This document shows, one piece after another, positions 1 through 15,100 of a stretch of DNA of 64,000 bases. The stretch is from Lingula anatina (taxonomy: Eukaryota > Brachiopoda > Lingulata > Lingulida > Lingulidae). Position numbers and translations under genes: made by a program. The number at the start of each line of letters is the position of its first letter. Position 1 is the stretch's first letter. The stretch lies in assembly GCF_001039355.2 (NCBI RefSeq), contig NW_019775758.1, positions 576,969-640,968 of the forward strand. Direction: 5' to 3'. Under the pieces are notes generated by a model. It ran no database searches. It was not told the origin of the DNA and saw nothing but the letters and a program-made list of their open reading frames with translations.

Positions 1-74
1 ATAGAATTCAAACTATCTTTCGAAAAAAAAAAACATTTTTTTTTTTTAAATCAACTTCACTTCCAAAAACTTAC

Positions 75-163
75 AGCATCTTCCTCTTTGGTTTGGGAGG
101 TGGCGGTGTTGGAGTTGGAGATTTAGGTGGTGGAGTGGGTCCTTCTATTTCTACCTCTTCCTC
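75..163 (-). CDS. Gene A exon A19 (last exon visible)
   Basis: Acceptor TTTTTAAG, donor GTAAGT. It encodes EEEVEIEGPTPPPKSPTPTP... KRKML and ends in phase 2, so at least one further exon lies beyond the left edge. Confidence 0.78.
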
Positions 164-3100
164 CTTAAAAAAATTGATGAAATGATCTATTTATATAATT
201 GCAGTAATCACTCAATACTTTCAATGGAGAAAAACTGTGAACTTTACAGATACTGTATATTTAATCAAAACTTCTGAAATTAAGTACATTCCTACTGGGT
301 GATAGCAACAAAATTTAAAAGAAGGCTACTCCTTATTTCTATTTTATGCCCTAAAAGCACAACAAATGTTCTATAGAAAAATCATTTTTGTGATTGTAAA
401 ATTATTAAGTTTGATAATTTTCGCCAATGAAAATGATCAAATAATTACCATATGTATTTATCATTAATACATTATAGTTATATATGAAGAACATATTACC
501 TCTACCCTCACATAGTCCTCGTCATCAGAATCTTTCTCAAACACAATCTCTGGTGAGGGAGATGGAGAGGGTGTGGGAAGAGGGGTGGGTTCTTTTGGTG
601 GTGGGGTGGGGGTGGGGGTTGGCACAGGAGTTGGTTCTTTAGGGGGTGGAGGTGTTGGCTCTTTGGGCGGCGGGGTTGGTGGCTTCTTCTTGGGTGGTGG
701 CAATGGTGGAGGTGGTGCCTGTGAAAAAAATTAAAGACCTTAAAGGGATAATAACTCTTCATATGAGATCAATATTTCACAATAAAAACATTGTGAATAA
801 CTCATAGAAATATAATATATTCTGTTTTACCACAAAAACGGCAGTTATAGCTATTATTCTGATATCTGAGCTTGTCCTTCGACCACGTGACCTCCACTGA
901 TCTCTTAAGAGATTTTAACAAAAAACTTTTTAGAAAAAAAACAGGGATTAACTTTGAATGTAAAAATGGATTCATTAACCATTGATAAGTCTGGGAAAAT
1001 TGTTGTTTACTGCAGGAAAATTCATTTTTTGGCCGAAACGAAGAGTAATTATCCCTTTAAAGTCAGCTTTTAATTCCACTACATTCTGTTCAGTGCTGAA
1101 AACAACAATGAACAATGGGAATAATCATCCCTTTTCTTTATCTTATATACTAATTTCAATAATACTTTTTTCATATTTTATATTTTGTGAGTTTCATCAA
1201 ATTAGAGCAATACATATAATAAAATTCACCTGTAGTTCATTTGTGTTAACACCAAAATGGAGCAAGTATTTCAAACAAAAGACCATTTCCAACCCAATAC
1301 TTCCTCTGTGATAAAGCTCACCTTGTACACCTTGACCTCTTTCTTTGGTGGCTCTGGCTTGGCCACCTTGGTCAGCCCCTTAATGACCTTCTTCTGGACC
1401 GGCGGTGGAGGGGGTGGGGGTGTGGGCTCCTTGGGGGGTTCTTTATAGAAGAGAGGGTGAATAGTTATAATCTTATAATAATAATCTTACAGTAATTTCA
1501 ATAATAATAATAATAATAAAAACTTAAAGGGAATTCATTTTGAATAACATGATCAATAATTACTTAAAAACAATGTGAAATGTATCAAAAAGATGATAAT
1601 GATCATAAGCTGTGTGGTGGATACATGTAGTAGTGAAGGTAACTGAACTGTTTTAAAAGGTCCGATTGTGGCAAATCTATAATGAAATATTCTACATCCT
1701 TAAGATATTAAGTCAGTTTGGTGTGAAATAAATGCAGCAATGACTGAGAATACAGAAGTTTTACCTGGCGTAGGTTCTTTGGGTGGGGGAGGAGTGGGCT
1801 CCTTTGGTGGTTCTGAAGATGAGGATGTCAACATATAAACATAAGCTACATAACATTTATATCGTAAATATAAATCTTTCTGTCTTAACAGTAAAATTAG
1901 ACATAATTTTAGTATCTGTTGATATTATTAAATTAAAAGGGACCACTGACTTGTTATTAAAATGTCTTTGGTGACAACACTTATTGTTGAGGGGTTCAAA
2001 AACTAGATGTTAATACAAAAATATTTTTCTTTTCAAGGAAACTAAAAATAATAGATAAATTAAATGTTCGTAACTGAACTTAAGGGGTAAATAAAATATA
2101 ATTTCATGTAAATTTGATTAATTAAAATAGAAGAAACATAAATAAATTTCAAACAAGGCATTTAAATGTCATTAAATATAATGATTGTAAAATTGGGTGC
2201 AAAAAGTGCTAAAGCTACAGCAAGATATATCACAAAGAGAGGAATTAAAAAGTCATGCAGTGGGATTCTTAAGTACTCTCTCTGTGATATACTAGTAAGC
2301 TTTTCATTTAATTAAGTACAAGATTTGCCCATTTATATCTAATAATCAAAACGGTGATATTTAGAGACTAAAAATTGGTTTCAATGTCTGTATGTAAAAC
2401 CCTAAAACTAATTTACAAAATGCTATTTCTAATGAAAATGTTTCAAAATTCAAACAAAACTAAAATACAAAATGAGCTTTTAGCATATATGATTTTAAAA
2501 ACAAACTTTAATATTAGGAGATGAAAGCAAAGACTGGGCTTGTCTTGTACTTAATTGACACAACACATCACCTGGTGTTGGAGATGGTGAGGGTGGAAGA
2601 GGGGGTAGCCTCTCTAGCGGTGGGGTTTCAGAAGCTCGGGATGGAATAGAAGGAGATTCTTCCATACGCATTTCCATCAGAAAAGTGTACGGCTCTGATT
2701 CGACAACAGAATCTAACTCTGACTCCACGTCATCATTTATAGGTGCTGGGTGCAAATAAAATAAGGATGGTGCAAATAAAACAAGGATTGTGAAAACTAA
2801 AGGTGCCATGCAAAGCAGATTTTTCTATAGGTGCAGGGTATTCGTAAAATACATGCATTAGGGCACACTGGATTTCACTATGTATAAAAACAATAAAATA
2901 TGATGACAACAAATAAGTAAGAATGCACAATGATATATAAAATGAATGTAAAACAATGATGAATAATTCAAGTATAAAATTATAATAGCATAGCAACAAT
3001 TCAAGCAAGCAATTTTCATATCCATATAATATGTAATACCAAATAAAGCCATAGCAACAAAAAACAGTCAAAAGGTCCAACTCCATCTGAAGACAAAAAT

Positions 3101-6100
3101 AAAAATGAAATAATTGTAATTTCAATGGCAATTCAATAACAAAATAAATGAAATAAAACAGTCATCACACATTCTGAGTGAAGGTGATCAACTCCATCCA
3201 AGAACACATACACAGCATTCAAACTTTCTAATAAATTAAGGCAGTTTCAATGTAACAAACACACATTCACATACACACACACCCACACACACACCCACAC
3301 ACACACAGCAAATAATAAATAAATAAATAAATAAATGGGAAAATAATATGTAGTAGGCCTACACAGTACCACCTCAAACCAGTCAAGGTACCTTCTGGAG
3401 TCTCTACAGGCTCTACCAGGACATGTTGAACAGATCTGCTGGGTACCCTCTTTGGATCTGACAAATAACACTGGTGTTAGTGGTCTACAGAGATAGACAC
3501 TGGCTCACACACAACAAAGCCATTTAAAAACTTAAGAACATATTTAGTAAACTTGGTAGCACTTTAAGAATTAGTACTTTTGTCAGTAGAAGAAGCTTTG
3601 CAGCTGATTAAACTCAAACATCATTTAAGGAGAGATATTAATGCTACAATTACTACACTGTACTTTAAATAATACAATTTGTACATATACAAACTACCAG
3701 TGCACTACCCTTCTACATGTAGCATGTCACAAAGTGGTTATGTATTCGCCAAATTCTAAAAAATGAAAGAAATATTTCTACAAGATATAAACCAATATAC
3801 AAACTCAGTAAAGAAAATACCACAGCATTCTTTGAAAAAATATATATTTGGATGAAACAAAAATAATCAGAGAAACAAATTTTAAAATGAAAATATGTGA
3901 AAGTAATCAGAGAGAAAACAAAACTTGAATGCATTTTCCCATCCAGTGCCATCTTACTTGCAACTTTCTCTTTCTTGATAATTTTCCTTTGCTTGGATAA
4001 GGCCTCAAGGTCATCTGCCTCTTCAAAGGTCAGTGGGATAGCAGGAAGTGAGTTTGACCTCTGCAGATTGGTTGAATTTATCCCAAGGTCAAGGCCAGGC
4101 AGAATGAAAAGTGCTGTGTCCGATACACATCTGAATAGTAACGTATCTTCAGAGTCCAAAAATGGGAGAGAATGCTTAGGCTGCACATCTTTGTGACCTT
4201 CAGTATCATGAGCTTGATCTTTATTTTCTTCCTCCTGTTTTGCTTCTTCTTCTTCATCGCTGGAACCAATATCAGCTCCTGGGAAGAAACTCCCAGAGCT
4301 GAACCCAGACATACGTTGCCCTGTCCTAAAATCTCCCAGAGCTAACTGTGGTTTCTGAGGCTGCTCCAAATTCAAGGAATCCAAAACTTCATTTGAGCTA
4401 AAATATCCACTTGAACCACCAAGGAGAGAGTTAGTATCTGCATTAGATCCTGTGCCTAGTTTATCTACACTATCGCTACCGGGTAAGGTAAGTGTTGATC
4501 CCATTTCCTTGTCTTCGTGTTTCTCTTCTTTATGAGCCTGCACATGATTCATATAGCGCTGCATAAACTCGTTGGCGTAACCTATGTTGGTGGGTAGACC
4601 TGGCCTAAAAGACATCCCGTACTGTTGATTTTGCAGGCGCAGCCGATGCATATCCTGCTGTTGCATTCTGGGTTGGTTCCAACGCTGAGCGTCCAACTCG
4701 GCTCGTTCTCTCTCTTCTTCTTCCCTTTTCTTCCTCTCTTCTTCTTCTCTCCTCTGTCTTTCCTCTTCCTCAATCCTCTTCCTTTCTTTCTCCTCTAACT
4801 CATGATGCTTTATGACATCTTCCAGCATGTCAATGATTTTCTGTATGGCAGTCAGCTCAATTTCAGAAATGTTCTGCTTGGTCTTAATCAGGGCTTTCAT
4901 CTTCTGATGAATACTGGTCACGCGGACCAAATCAACCTCCGTCTCATTCACCAACCTTTCTACAGTCTCCAGCATTGCTTTCCAAGACACCAAATCTGGA
5001 TGCGTGTCCTCAGCTCTCTCAAACTGTGGAATGATGAATTTAATCAGACTACTTTGTGACTTTGAAGCATCCTGTGTTTCTTTTTTGTCTTCTTCAACTG
5101 TGTCACCAAAGAGAAGCTTCATAAGAGCAGCTTCATTTACAGTCATGCCGTATCTCTTCATGAGGTCAAGTATTTCGTCCTTGGTCATCATGACAGTTGG
5201 GAGCTTTGTCTTCAGCTCTTTCTTCAGTCCTTCCATAGGATTAAACATCAGCTGCTTGTTCTTTACATCATCTGGCAGCACTATTCCACCAAGTTTCTTC
5301 AAGAGCTCTGCCACAGAGGTAGCTTTGGGGGGAACTGGTTTAGTCTTCTTGGGAACTTTTGATTTACCCTTTTTCTTTGGTTCTGCATCCATGAGGGTAT
5401 TTGTACTCTTCCCTTCGTTATCTTTACCTTTTACTTCTAAATTTCCAAAGGAGGATTGTAGGCTGCTTAGTGCTCCTCTGATATCACCCAATGAAGCTTC
5501 AAGTTTCTTTTTGCTTAGAGACATTCTACGGATCATTTCTTTTTCTTTTGACTCATTACTGTCACCCTCTAACTGACCCTTCCTCAAAGGCCCTTTCCTG
5601 ATTACCCTCCTTTCTTGTACCCCATCATCCACATCTTGTTCATCATCCTGGAAACTTCCTTCTGGCAGCCTGAAATTCAGATCTTGGCCCCTGAATGTCC
5701 TTTTGCTCTTCTCATAATGTGTCCTCTTCTTTTTAGCTTTAGACAGACTGCTTGCATCAGAAAAAGCAGAATCATCAGATACATCAGAGAGTACGCTGTC
5801 CCTTTTTCGTCTGAGGCGAACAGCTTTTCCATCATCTGTGTATATTACCTTGTAGTCATAATCTCCCATCTGTTTGGTAGGGCTGTTGATTAGATTTTCT
5901 CTGGTAACTTTGGCAACAGTTTGTCCATCATTGGCAGATACAAGCTCAATATTGCTTTGCCCCGCCTTTTCAAAGAGACGTATATGGACTCTGGATGACT
6001 TTCCCTTTTTCTTCCTATTGGTGGAGAACATAGAGGGTGGGGGCAGACTGCCAAGTTTGTCAGCAAGTTCATCATATCCATACTGATCTTCATCAAACTC

Positions 6101-9100
6101 ATGTTCTTCCTCCCCCTCCTCCTCAACAAGTTCCCAATCTCCCTGTTCCTCTTCCTCCTCCTCACTGTCCTCAAAGTCCTCCTTGCCTCCTGGGATATTC
6201 ATGGTCAACTTTTTGCTCATTGGTTTATTGGTTCCAAAGATATGTGCTCTTGGTTGTGTGTTTCTTTTGTACAGAGTCACGTCCCTACTTCTCTTCACCT
6301 GGTTTGCATTAGGAGCATGCCTTGATGTGGTATCCCTTGGACTATATTGTATCTGTGCTGGCTTATGTCCTTCCTGAAGTGGACTACTGAGCATTTCAGC
6401 AGAACTCTCTGGAGTGGATGGTGCCAACTTGTACTTGGGTGTGTTAGTATGCAACAGATACCCTCCCTGGTCTAATATCACACCCTGCCTTTGCTCCTCA
6501 TAAGCCCTCCTCTTAGCCATCTCGTGCTGCTGTTGGGCTAACATTAATTTAATATATGACTCACGATTTGGGATGAGGTATCGCAATTGGGTGGTTTTGT
6601 TATCAGGAAAAATTGACACCATGGGTTTCTGATAATGTTTTCCACACACAGCACAGTTGTATGTTTTTCTGTAGTGATAATTGAAATTGGATGGTACACC
6701 GTATCCTAGGTTGCGCTGACTTTCTATGTCAAATTCAAAGTTTTTGACGCCAAGACGCATAATTTGCTGCAAGTGAGTCTGCGGCTCTGTAAGTGGTTAG
6801 TAATTGAAAGAGCAAACTTGTTAGTCAAGTTGTTAATATTAACAATATTACAATTATGGTGACTCTGACCATATACCACAAATAGTCAAATATTCATTCT
6901 TTCTTCATATATCATATTCACCATCAAACATTATGTATTTTTCACATACACTCAAACTGATAACTTGTTCTTTTCAAAATAAGGCAAACAGGTACATATT
7001 TCAGACTTCATGAGGGGACAATGGCATTAAATTACCTGAAAACCTCTTTTCAAAAATAAAACAAAATAAAAATGTTTGTGCTTTAGGTCTGCCAAGCAGA
7101 CATGGTTCTACAGCTGAAAATGAACTGCTACATAAAATTCATACTGGTTGGTGCTGCCATCTATGTGAGTGCATGATTAGGTGCTGCTACATATCTACAC
7201 GTATTGCTATCAAAAACTAAGAATATCTTTGCATTAATTAGCTACTTGAGTGCATTAGCTGATGGGCCTAAACTGAAACAAAGAAAATGCTTTTGTGCAT
7301 ATACTATACAAAACGTGCCATGCTGCCATCTACAGTGACCTTCTGATGCAGTGCTGCCACATATAGTGCAATAGCACATGCGTGTTCTTTGGTGCAGTGC
7401 ATGCTAATGTTACAGTACATATATAGTGCAACACCAAAAAAGTGCATTTACTGCACCTTTCTTTTTGGTCTGAACCACTGGTGGTTTTTCTTTGGCAGGT
7501 TTTGCTTTTGGGGCCTCCTTCTTTTCCCTTTCAGGTTTCTCCACTTTTGCAGGCTGCTTTGGGGCTGGTTTTTCTGGTTTAGGATTTACTATTGTTTTTG
7601 TTCGTTCAGGTTTTGGAATTTCTTGTGGTGGTGGTGCTGGTTTGGGGGGTTCCTGTGTTTTTGCTTTGGAAGTTGAAACTGGGGGAGAAGCTTTTGGTGT
7701 TTCTGCCTTGGGGGGTGCCTTTTTGGGGACAACCACAGGTGGGGGAGGTGGGGGTGCAGCTTTTGGCTTTGGCTCTACTTTGGGTGGTGGTGGCTTTGGA
7801 GCCTTTTGCAGAACAACCTTCTGTGGAAGCTTTTTAGGTGTAGACTTTTCCAAAGGAGCTTGAACTGGGGTTACAGGGCCTGAATCGACTACACTGGGTT
7901 CTTTTTCAGACTTAACACTCTCTTGCTCCATGTCATTTTTGATACTCTCAGGTGGCTCTGATGGTGACTCTGACTTAGGTATGGGAACTTGGGTGATAAG
8001 TAAGGGTGTTTGGGGGGTAGGGGTGGGTGATGGGGAGGGTTCTGGGGACTGTTGGGGTAGAGGGGTAGGAGAGGGAGATTTTGGAGGGATGGATTCTGTT
8101 TGCTGTTCTGCCTCTTGTGTCTCTTGAATTTCAGGTTCATCTTCCACTGGTTCTTCAATGACTTCAGGTTGTTCCTCGGCTTCTTCTTCAGCAGAGACAC
8201 TGAACTCTTCTTCTTCTCGGACAAAGTCTGATTCAGAACTTGACACAATTTCATTTGCTACCTTGACTTCTTCTATTGGGCTTTTAGGAGTCTCTTCAAC
8301 CACTGGCACTGGGGTCTGTTCCTTTGGTGGAGTGTCTTCCCTTTGTTCTTGAACTTCTTCCTCCTTGTCCTCTTCTGTGTTCTCTTCTTCAACCAGCTCT
8401 TCTTCCTCTGCGTCCTCCACCTCTGCTTCAATAACCTGCTCAGGTTCAGGTTCTGGTTCTGGTTCTATTACAGGTGAATCATGGCTAGACTCAATGGGTA
8501 GTGACTCAGGTTTAGGAGACTCTTCCTTTTCAGTTACAGGTGTAGGTACCATTGGTTCTGCCTCTTTTTCTGAGACAATCTCCTCTGGTTCCTCACTATC
8601 ACTGACTTCAATTGGTGGTGTTGGTATTGGTTCTTGGACTGGTTCTTCATTATCTGAGGGCTCTGAAGGAGCTGCCTCACTTTCAGTTGTATTATTTTCT
8701 TCAATTATCACTGGTGTGGGTTCTTTTTGCACAGTTTCTTCTGGGGCCTCTGGAGACATTTGGACTGTTGGATCTGGCTCTGATAATGGGCTCTCTTGAA
8801 CAGGAGGTGGAGGTGTTGGTGATACTTTTACAGGCTCAACAATTTCCTGAACAATATCATTATCATTTTCCTCCTCTGGCTCAACGTTGAGAACCTCAGG
8901 TTCAGGAGTCTTAGCAGCAATAATGTCAACAATGGTTTCAGGTTTTTCTTCTTCAGGTGCTTTTTCTTCAATCAGAACTGGCTGCACTTCTTCCTGAACT
9001 TCAACCTGAACTGGGGTCTCTGAATGAACTGAGGCCTCTGAGACTGGTGGCGGAATGGGGTCTGGCTCATGGTCAATGCTGCTTTCAGTCTCACTAGAAT

Positions 9101-12100
9101 CTTCAGTCTCGACATGACTTTCATTTTCTGCTTCTATCTGTGGGGTGGTGTTTTCCACAGGTGGGGGTGGTGGAGAAGGAGAGGGTGAAGCCTGAGGGCT
9201 CTCATCTGGTATACTCTCTGGGGCATCTTGTTCACTGGGTAAGGGTGTCTGTATGTGATGTTTGGGGGGAAGGTCAGGGGTAATCAGAGGTTTGGGTTCA
9301 GGAGGAGGTAAAGTATTGTTTCTCTGGACAGCTGCAATGGGTGGGGGTTCTGCAGGGGGTTTCTTGATCAACTGGTCATCAGAGTAACTCTTCACCACAG
9401 CATTGAGTATATAACTAGGTACCTGCACACCGGGCGGTATTTGCACTGGGGCCTTAAACCTCTGCCTGCTTGGCATAGCACCTAGGATGGGGATTCCAGC
9501 AGTGAGGGCCATGTCCTCGATTGGAGAGGTTAAGATAGGAAAACCTGACTTTTTAAGTCTGGGAGAGAGATTTGATTGTGAGGAGTCTTTTTCACCGGGC
9601 ATTATTGGACGAGGGGACAATTGGGATATAGAAGTAGGTCTATTAGCATCTTTGGTTTTGGCATTGGATTGTCTTGAATGTTTTGACTGTGACTGTGGCG
9701 CCGTCTCCCAATATTGACTAGGGGAACCATGTTGGTTCAATGTTTGGGAACCCTGTGAATTATTAGGTATGGGGTGGGAAGCCTCAAGCTGGCCTGCAAT
9801 AGGGAGCACCTGAAAATCTGCAACACTGTTGGCTGGAGGGACTGAAATTTTGTCAATTAAAGATGAATTAATATTATATAAATATATCACCTTTAAAGAA
9901 TACCTTTATCTCTTTGTAGTAAAGTGAAAGTTTGGAGATAATGAAAATATCCAATTTTGGCCATTGCTTTGCCTTTTTTTCCTTCCCTTACTTATTTCAC
10001 TTGAATTCTTTGCATTCTTCTAATTTTTATTGTAATTATTTGTTATTAAATTGCACCAGTCTATGAACTTTAACAGCTTATTGTTGCTAAAACAAGGTCA
10101 CAGGAAGAGTATGATTTATGATCTGATTTGAGAACATTTTACAGAATAAAATAAGCAAAACTGCAGCTGATCTATTGTCCAAACATCCCACTTTACCACA
10201 GAGTTTAAAAATACATATATACTAGCATAATATGACATATGTATCAAAACATCTGAAATGGAAACAGTTGCAAGGATATAATAAAATTTTTCCCATTAAA
10301 AATACCATGAAATCTATGCATGGATATCTAGCACTATAATGTGATCAAATGCATTTTATACAAAAAGATTCTATGGGATTTAAGACAAAGGCAGGGAAAA
10401 TAAGCTTTTGCAGTATGGAGATTGATCTAAGCAGCTTTCTAAAATATTCATCAAACTTTATCTTATTGAATTGGTTGCTAGAATGTTCTGTATTTTTATA
10501 TAAAATATACAAATATTTCTTGGTACACTTGAAGATTGCATATTAACATACCTGGTGAGCTTTCAACACCTGAGTCAGGGGTTCCTTGCCTGGATGAAAA
10601 AAAAATAAAAATCACAAAAGGAACAAAATAAAATATAGAACTCAAGTGGTCTGAGATAATTAAGCATATTACATTTATGCATTTGATTCATTGAAATTGG
10701 ACAACTGTTTCACAATGTGTATGGTGAGGCAGTTCTATTCCACTAGACAAGTCACACATGAGTGTGTTTGTTGAGCCTCTCTTCTAATGCAATGGACATT
10801 TCACACACCATTGAATATGCTGTGACTCTTGCCTTGCGACCACATTTTACACAAATTATGCCTCAGTTACTTGTAATGTGAACATAATTAAGTCTGTACC
10901 TTTTGTCTGGAGTGGCTGGAACCTCCACAACCCTTGGTGTGCTGGTCAAAGGCTGAAATGTGAAACAAATCTCCTAAAATATATTAACTCTGAACAAACA
11001 AACAGGTGCCTATTTTACAAAAGAACTGAAAAAAAAACTAATCTAAACTGATCAATTTTCAGGGTAAAATTCTTTTGAAAAATAGGCACCTGAGTAACAT
11101 CTATATCTAGAGATTTAATACAGGAACATTAAAAGTTTACTCTACTTATTCCAAGAACCTCCAAGTATGCTACAGGCTATACACATGTAGTATGTGGGGA
11201 TATGTTTTCTGTACATACCAAACTATTGGGATTCATAAAGTTATACTGATATTCAGTTTCTGGAGATAAGGAGGGGGAGGGAATATGCTGGGGCAATGAA
11301 TGCATATTTTTGTTCTTTTGAGATCATAGCAATAAAGCAATTTGTGGTAAAAAGGCAAGTGAGATAAAGCAATTTGCGTAACAAAACTGAAGAAACTATA
11401 ATCTAAAACCTGAAAATAACTGGTGGCAGAAGCTTGAAATAATTAAATATCAAAGCTACAAGGTGATTTTATTATTAAAAACTAATTAAACTGGCTGAAG
11501 CAGTGGGAATTGGGTTGCCCAAAGACACAATGGCTGACAAAAATCACATGAGCTTGAATAGATGGGATACCTTGAATTAACCCCACTTGAGAAATGTTAA
11601 TATTTGTTTATTGTAAGGTACATGTACATGTACCTTTGTATAACAAAATTCAGAATTTGGATAACTTTTTTCATCATATTTTTATGTCAAGTATTATGAA
11701 TAGTTTCAAATAAAAACACTTTGCTCCTTTGGTCCCATGTCTTTTTTCTTGAACTGGAGAGTTGATTTATTCTATTCCAAAACTAAATAAAAATGTTTTA
11801 TGGACCCCATGCAACTAAGATAGTCATCCCCTATTCAAGCTCAAATCACTTCCATCATCCAGTGTGTGTATACCTCTTCCTTTGCACTATCTACATGTGC
11901 TATGGGGTTCACATCACTATCTACAGGGGTTCCTGGGACTGTGACACTATCCACTGTGGCAGAGGAAGCAGGAGTAGAAGCAGCAATAGCTGGAACCTTT
12001 TCTTCTTCGACTGGTCTCAGAGGTGGCTCCCAGGGTTCCTGATTGTGATCTGTTTCTTTCAGTCCAAATGGCTCTGGTTCCTGGTTTGGGACAAGCAAAA

Positions 12101-15100
12101 TGTGCTAGCATATGTTCTCCAAGTACCTTGAACTATATACGAGTCTTACCAGTTGTTTTGGTCATGTTTGTAAAGGGATAAATTTGAAATTAGACTTTCA
12201 TATACAGTTAGCAAAATGATGAAAATTTCCTGGAAATGATTTGTCAGGTCAGAATTTCCAGGACGGCACTTGTTTTTGCCTTCATTTCTAAAATTTACAT
12301 GGGAACTCCATTCTTATTTCCTTATTTCAACATCAATAAATAATTCTAATGAGCTCAGGCCTGACTTACGGTGGGAAAAAAAGTCTGCTGAATTACATGT
12401 ATTATCTGGACTATATCTTTATAAAAGTGGTTCAAGTGTTCAGATTTAACTTTGATAGCTTCCATTTGATTGAAATGAAGTTCAAGGTACTTGGTCTGAG
12501 AACACAGTAGCTTCAAAGCAGTGAAATGGCAATTTGCAATGCAATGTGGAATCAACAAACAAACAATAAACAAACAATCATAAAAAAGACAATCAACATG
12601 CACCAAATAATTAGCAAATGCAATCATGTGAAAATGCAGTTTCAATCAAAATTAAATAAATGTGCAACATAAGCATTGCCAAAACAGTGAAATTATGAAA
12701 AGGTTTTTAAACAAATATTTCAAATAGCTGGTGCATATCTGATAATATGGAGGGTTTCAACAGGTGATTATATGACATTGTATGTGACATGTCCTGTGAC
12801 ATATGACATGGGGCCAGATAATGTGACAAAGTGACATTTTGTGTGACATATTATGTGATAGATGGCATTAGGTCAGATTATGTGACAGTGACATTTGTCT
12901 GTGACAGTGAGAAACTGGACATGGGACAATGTGTACTCGAACAGACAGGAATCATGAATTTACTGACAAAACAAAAAACATATCTTCGTTGTTGCAATTT
13001 GACCCTTTTATGTGACTTTTAGAATTCAGTTATTATTTTAGAGTTTCACTTCATCTGAAACAGGTAAAAATCAAGTTTACTCTGTTTGATTTTTTGGCCT
13101 TTATGACATTTTTTTACTAAAAAACAGGGGAAATCTCCTGTTAAAAATTGCATATCATCAATTAAAAGGGTCTGAGGATTACAGAGCCTCCCTACCTTGT
13201 ATTTGACATCCCTTTTGATTTCCACAAACTTTGTCAATTCTTTATCACTCTTCTTAATGTCCAACCCTGTCCCCTTGGGCAGGTTAAAATGCCTGTTCTT
13301 ACTGAAGGGGTCCACAGCCACAGTGTCTCCACCTTCTCTCTTCTTTAGTCTGAAAGCTGCAGGAGCTGGAAGAGAATGTTTAAAGTGAAAGTGGTGGATA
13401 GGCAAATTGAATGCTAGGTCTTCATCACAGGCAGAATTTAGGCTGAACCAAATAATGAATTTATTTTATTTCATATCTGCACAGTATACTGGTATTGTAC
13501 ATCAATCCAACTTTTACATAACTAGACTGTATTATTACTTCAAAACAAACAAGAGCATTATCTGTTATAATGATATGTACCTTTGCCCTGGTCTTTCATA
13601 TTAAATCTTTCAAATTAACCAAATGAAATACAAGCTACAGAGATGCAATTTGCATTATTCCCAGGAGAACTCACCCTGATAAAGCTTCCCCCTCTCTTTG
13701 CTATTCTCTTCTGTCACACCCGTCGCATTCCTCCCTGTCCCCTCTACTGCAATCCAGGGCCCCAGTTCTTCTCCAGGCTGGGCCACCTCCTTGACTGGAC
13801 CATCCTGTATCTTGGACACCTTAATGGTCACTCCATACTGGTCTAGATCTGGGTAGTCTGTGTCTGGATTGGAGATGTTTATTGTTAGTATTTAACACAC
13901 ACAACGCTTGCATATGTGAACACATGCAAACACACACACACAGACACAGGTAGATGCAGATAATATCATATAGACATGTTTGTCACATAAAACTGGGGCA
14001 GATGGCATTAAGTCATCTTCTGGGAATTTTTAAGTTTACATTAATGGACAACTAATTTTTTACGTCAGAAGGTGGTCAAAATGGAGGATGGATCAACAAA
14101 GTTAATTTGGAAGACTTTCAGAAAATATCTCTGGATCTGCCCCGGTAGAAGTCACCTGTATGAACTTATCACTCACCTTCATAATACACCGAAGAACCTG
14201 GCTTCCCTTCATGTGCATGTTCGTAGTGCACGTCAGCTTCTCCCTGTTCCAGCTTCTTACGCCGTAATTCCTCTGTGTGCAGATGAAAGGGTTTAGGCTT
14301 TGTTTCATTTCTCTCACTTCCGTCATCTTCTTTGTGATCAAACTCGTATAATTCTTCAGGGCCAACTCCAAAGCCTCTCTTGAAAAAGGTCCACCCTCCC
14401 CCTGTCCTGACTGGTTTCAAGTGGGTCCTAGAAAATTGAGATTGGCATTTATTTCAGGGATTGCACTAGATCATTTTTTAATCTGCCAAACATCTATTTT
14501 TCACAAATCAAAGATATATTGGAAATCAATGAATTGTGAAATCATTTCTCATTTCATTACATTCCAATCTGGGAAAATTTGATTAAGTAATCAAGAGTTT
14601 TCGACGAAATATTTTAATTAGATTTTGTCCTTATATTTGTAAGAATTTCCCACTCCACAAGATTGATAGTTTTAGTTTTGTGTCAAAATATTAGTTAAGA
14701 AAAGTAATTTTAACTTGAACAGAGCTCTCCTGAAATAAGTATTCTTTTCAACTTGTGAATTTAAAATGACAGATTTGAAATAAACATGGTGATAAGATGA
14801 AGCAGATACCACATCAAAATGAACTCTTATGTGAAAATTCAGGACAAAAAAAATAATGTGATGCTTCTTATAAATATGAAGTTATGTGACTGAAGTCATG
14901 TGATGTATCATGTGATTTGAGTGATGTGACACCCAATGAGTGAATGTGATCTTATTACATAATAAATTGTGGCTGTTGCACTGTGATATATAACCATTTG
15001 GCTTTTTTCTTTTGGCAATCAGCAAATTTTGCAGTGTGTAAAATACCAACTAAAATAAAATGAACTAAATAAAAAAAGCAATTCTAAGCCAAGCAGAAGC

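Noticed and set aside
75-1812. Calling gene A titin because of PEVK-like repeats
   Set aside because: No immunoglobulin or fibronectin domains are visible; proline-glutamate repeats alone do not identify titin.
3713-3957. Extension of the A13 frame to a stop
   Set aside because: The codons after the GTAAGA donor are AT-rich and hydrophobic like the surrounding intron, and downstream exons continue in the correct phase.
3897-6377. Plus-strand frames opposite exon A13
   Set aside because: Antisense shadows; the minus strand is open for 943 codons and fits neighbouring exon phases.
7389-9717. Plus-strand open frames rich in Gly, Ser and Phe
   Set aside because: They are antisense shadows of the biased Pro/Glu codons of exon A12.
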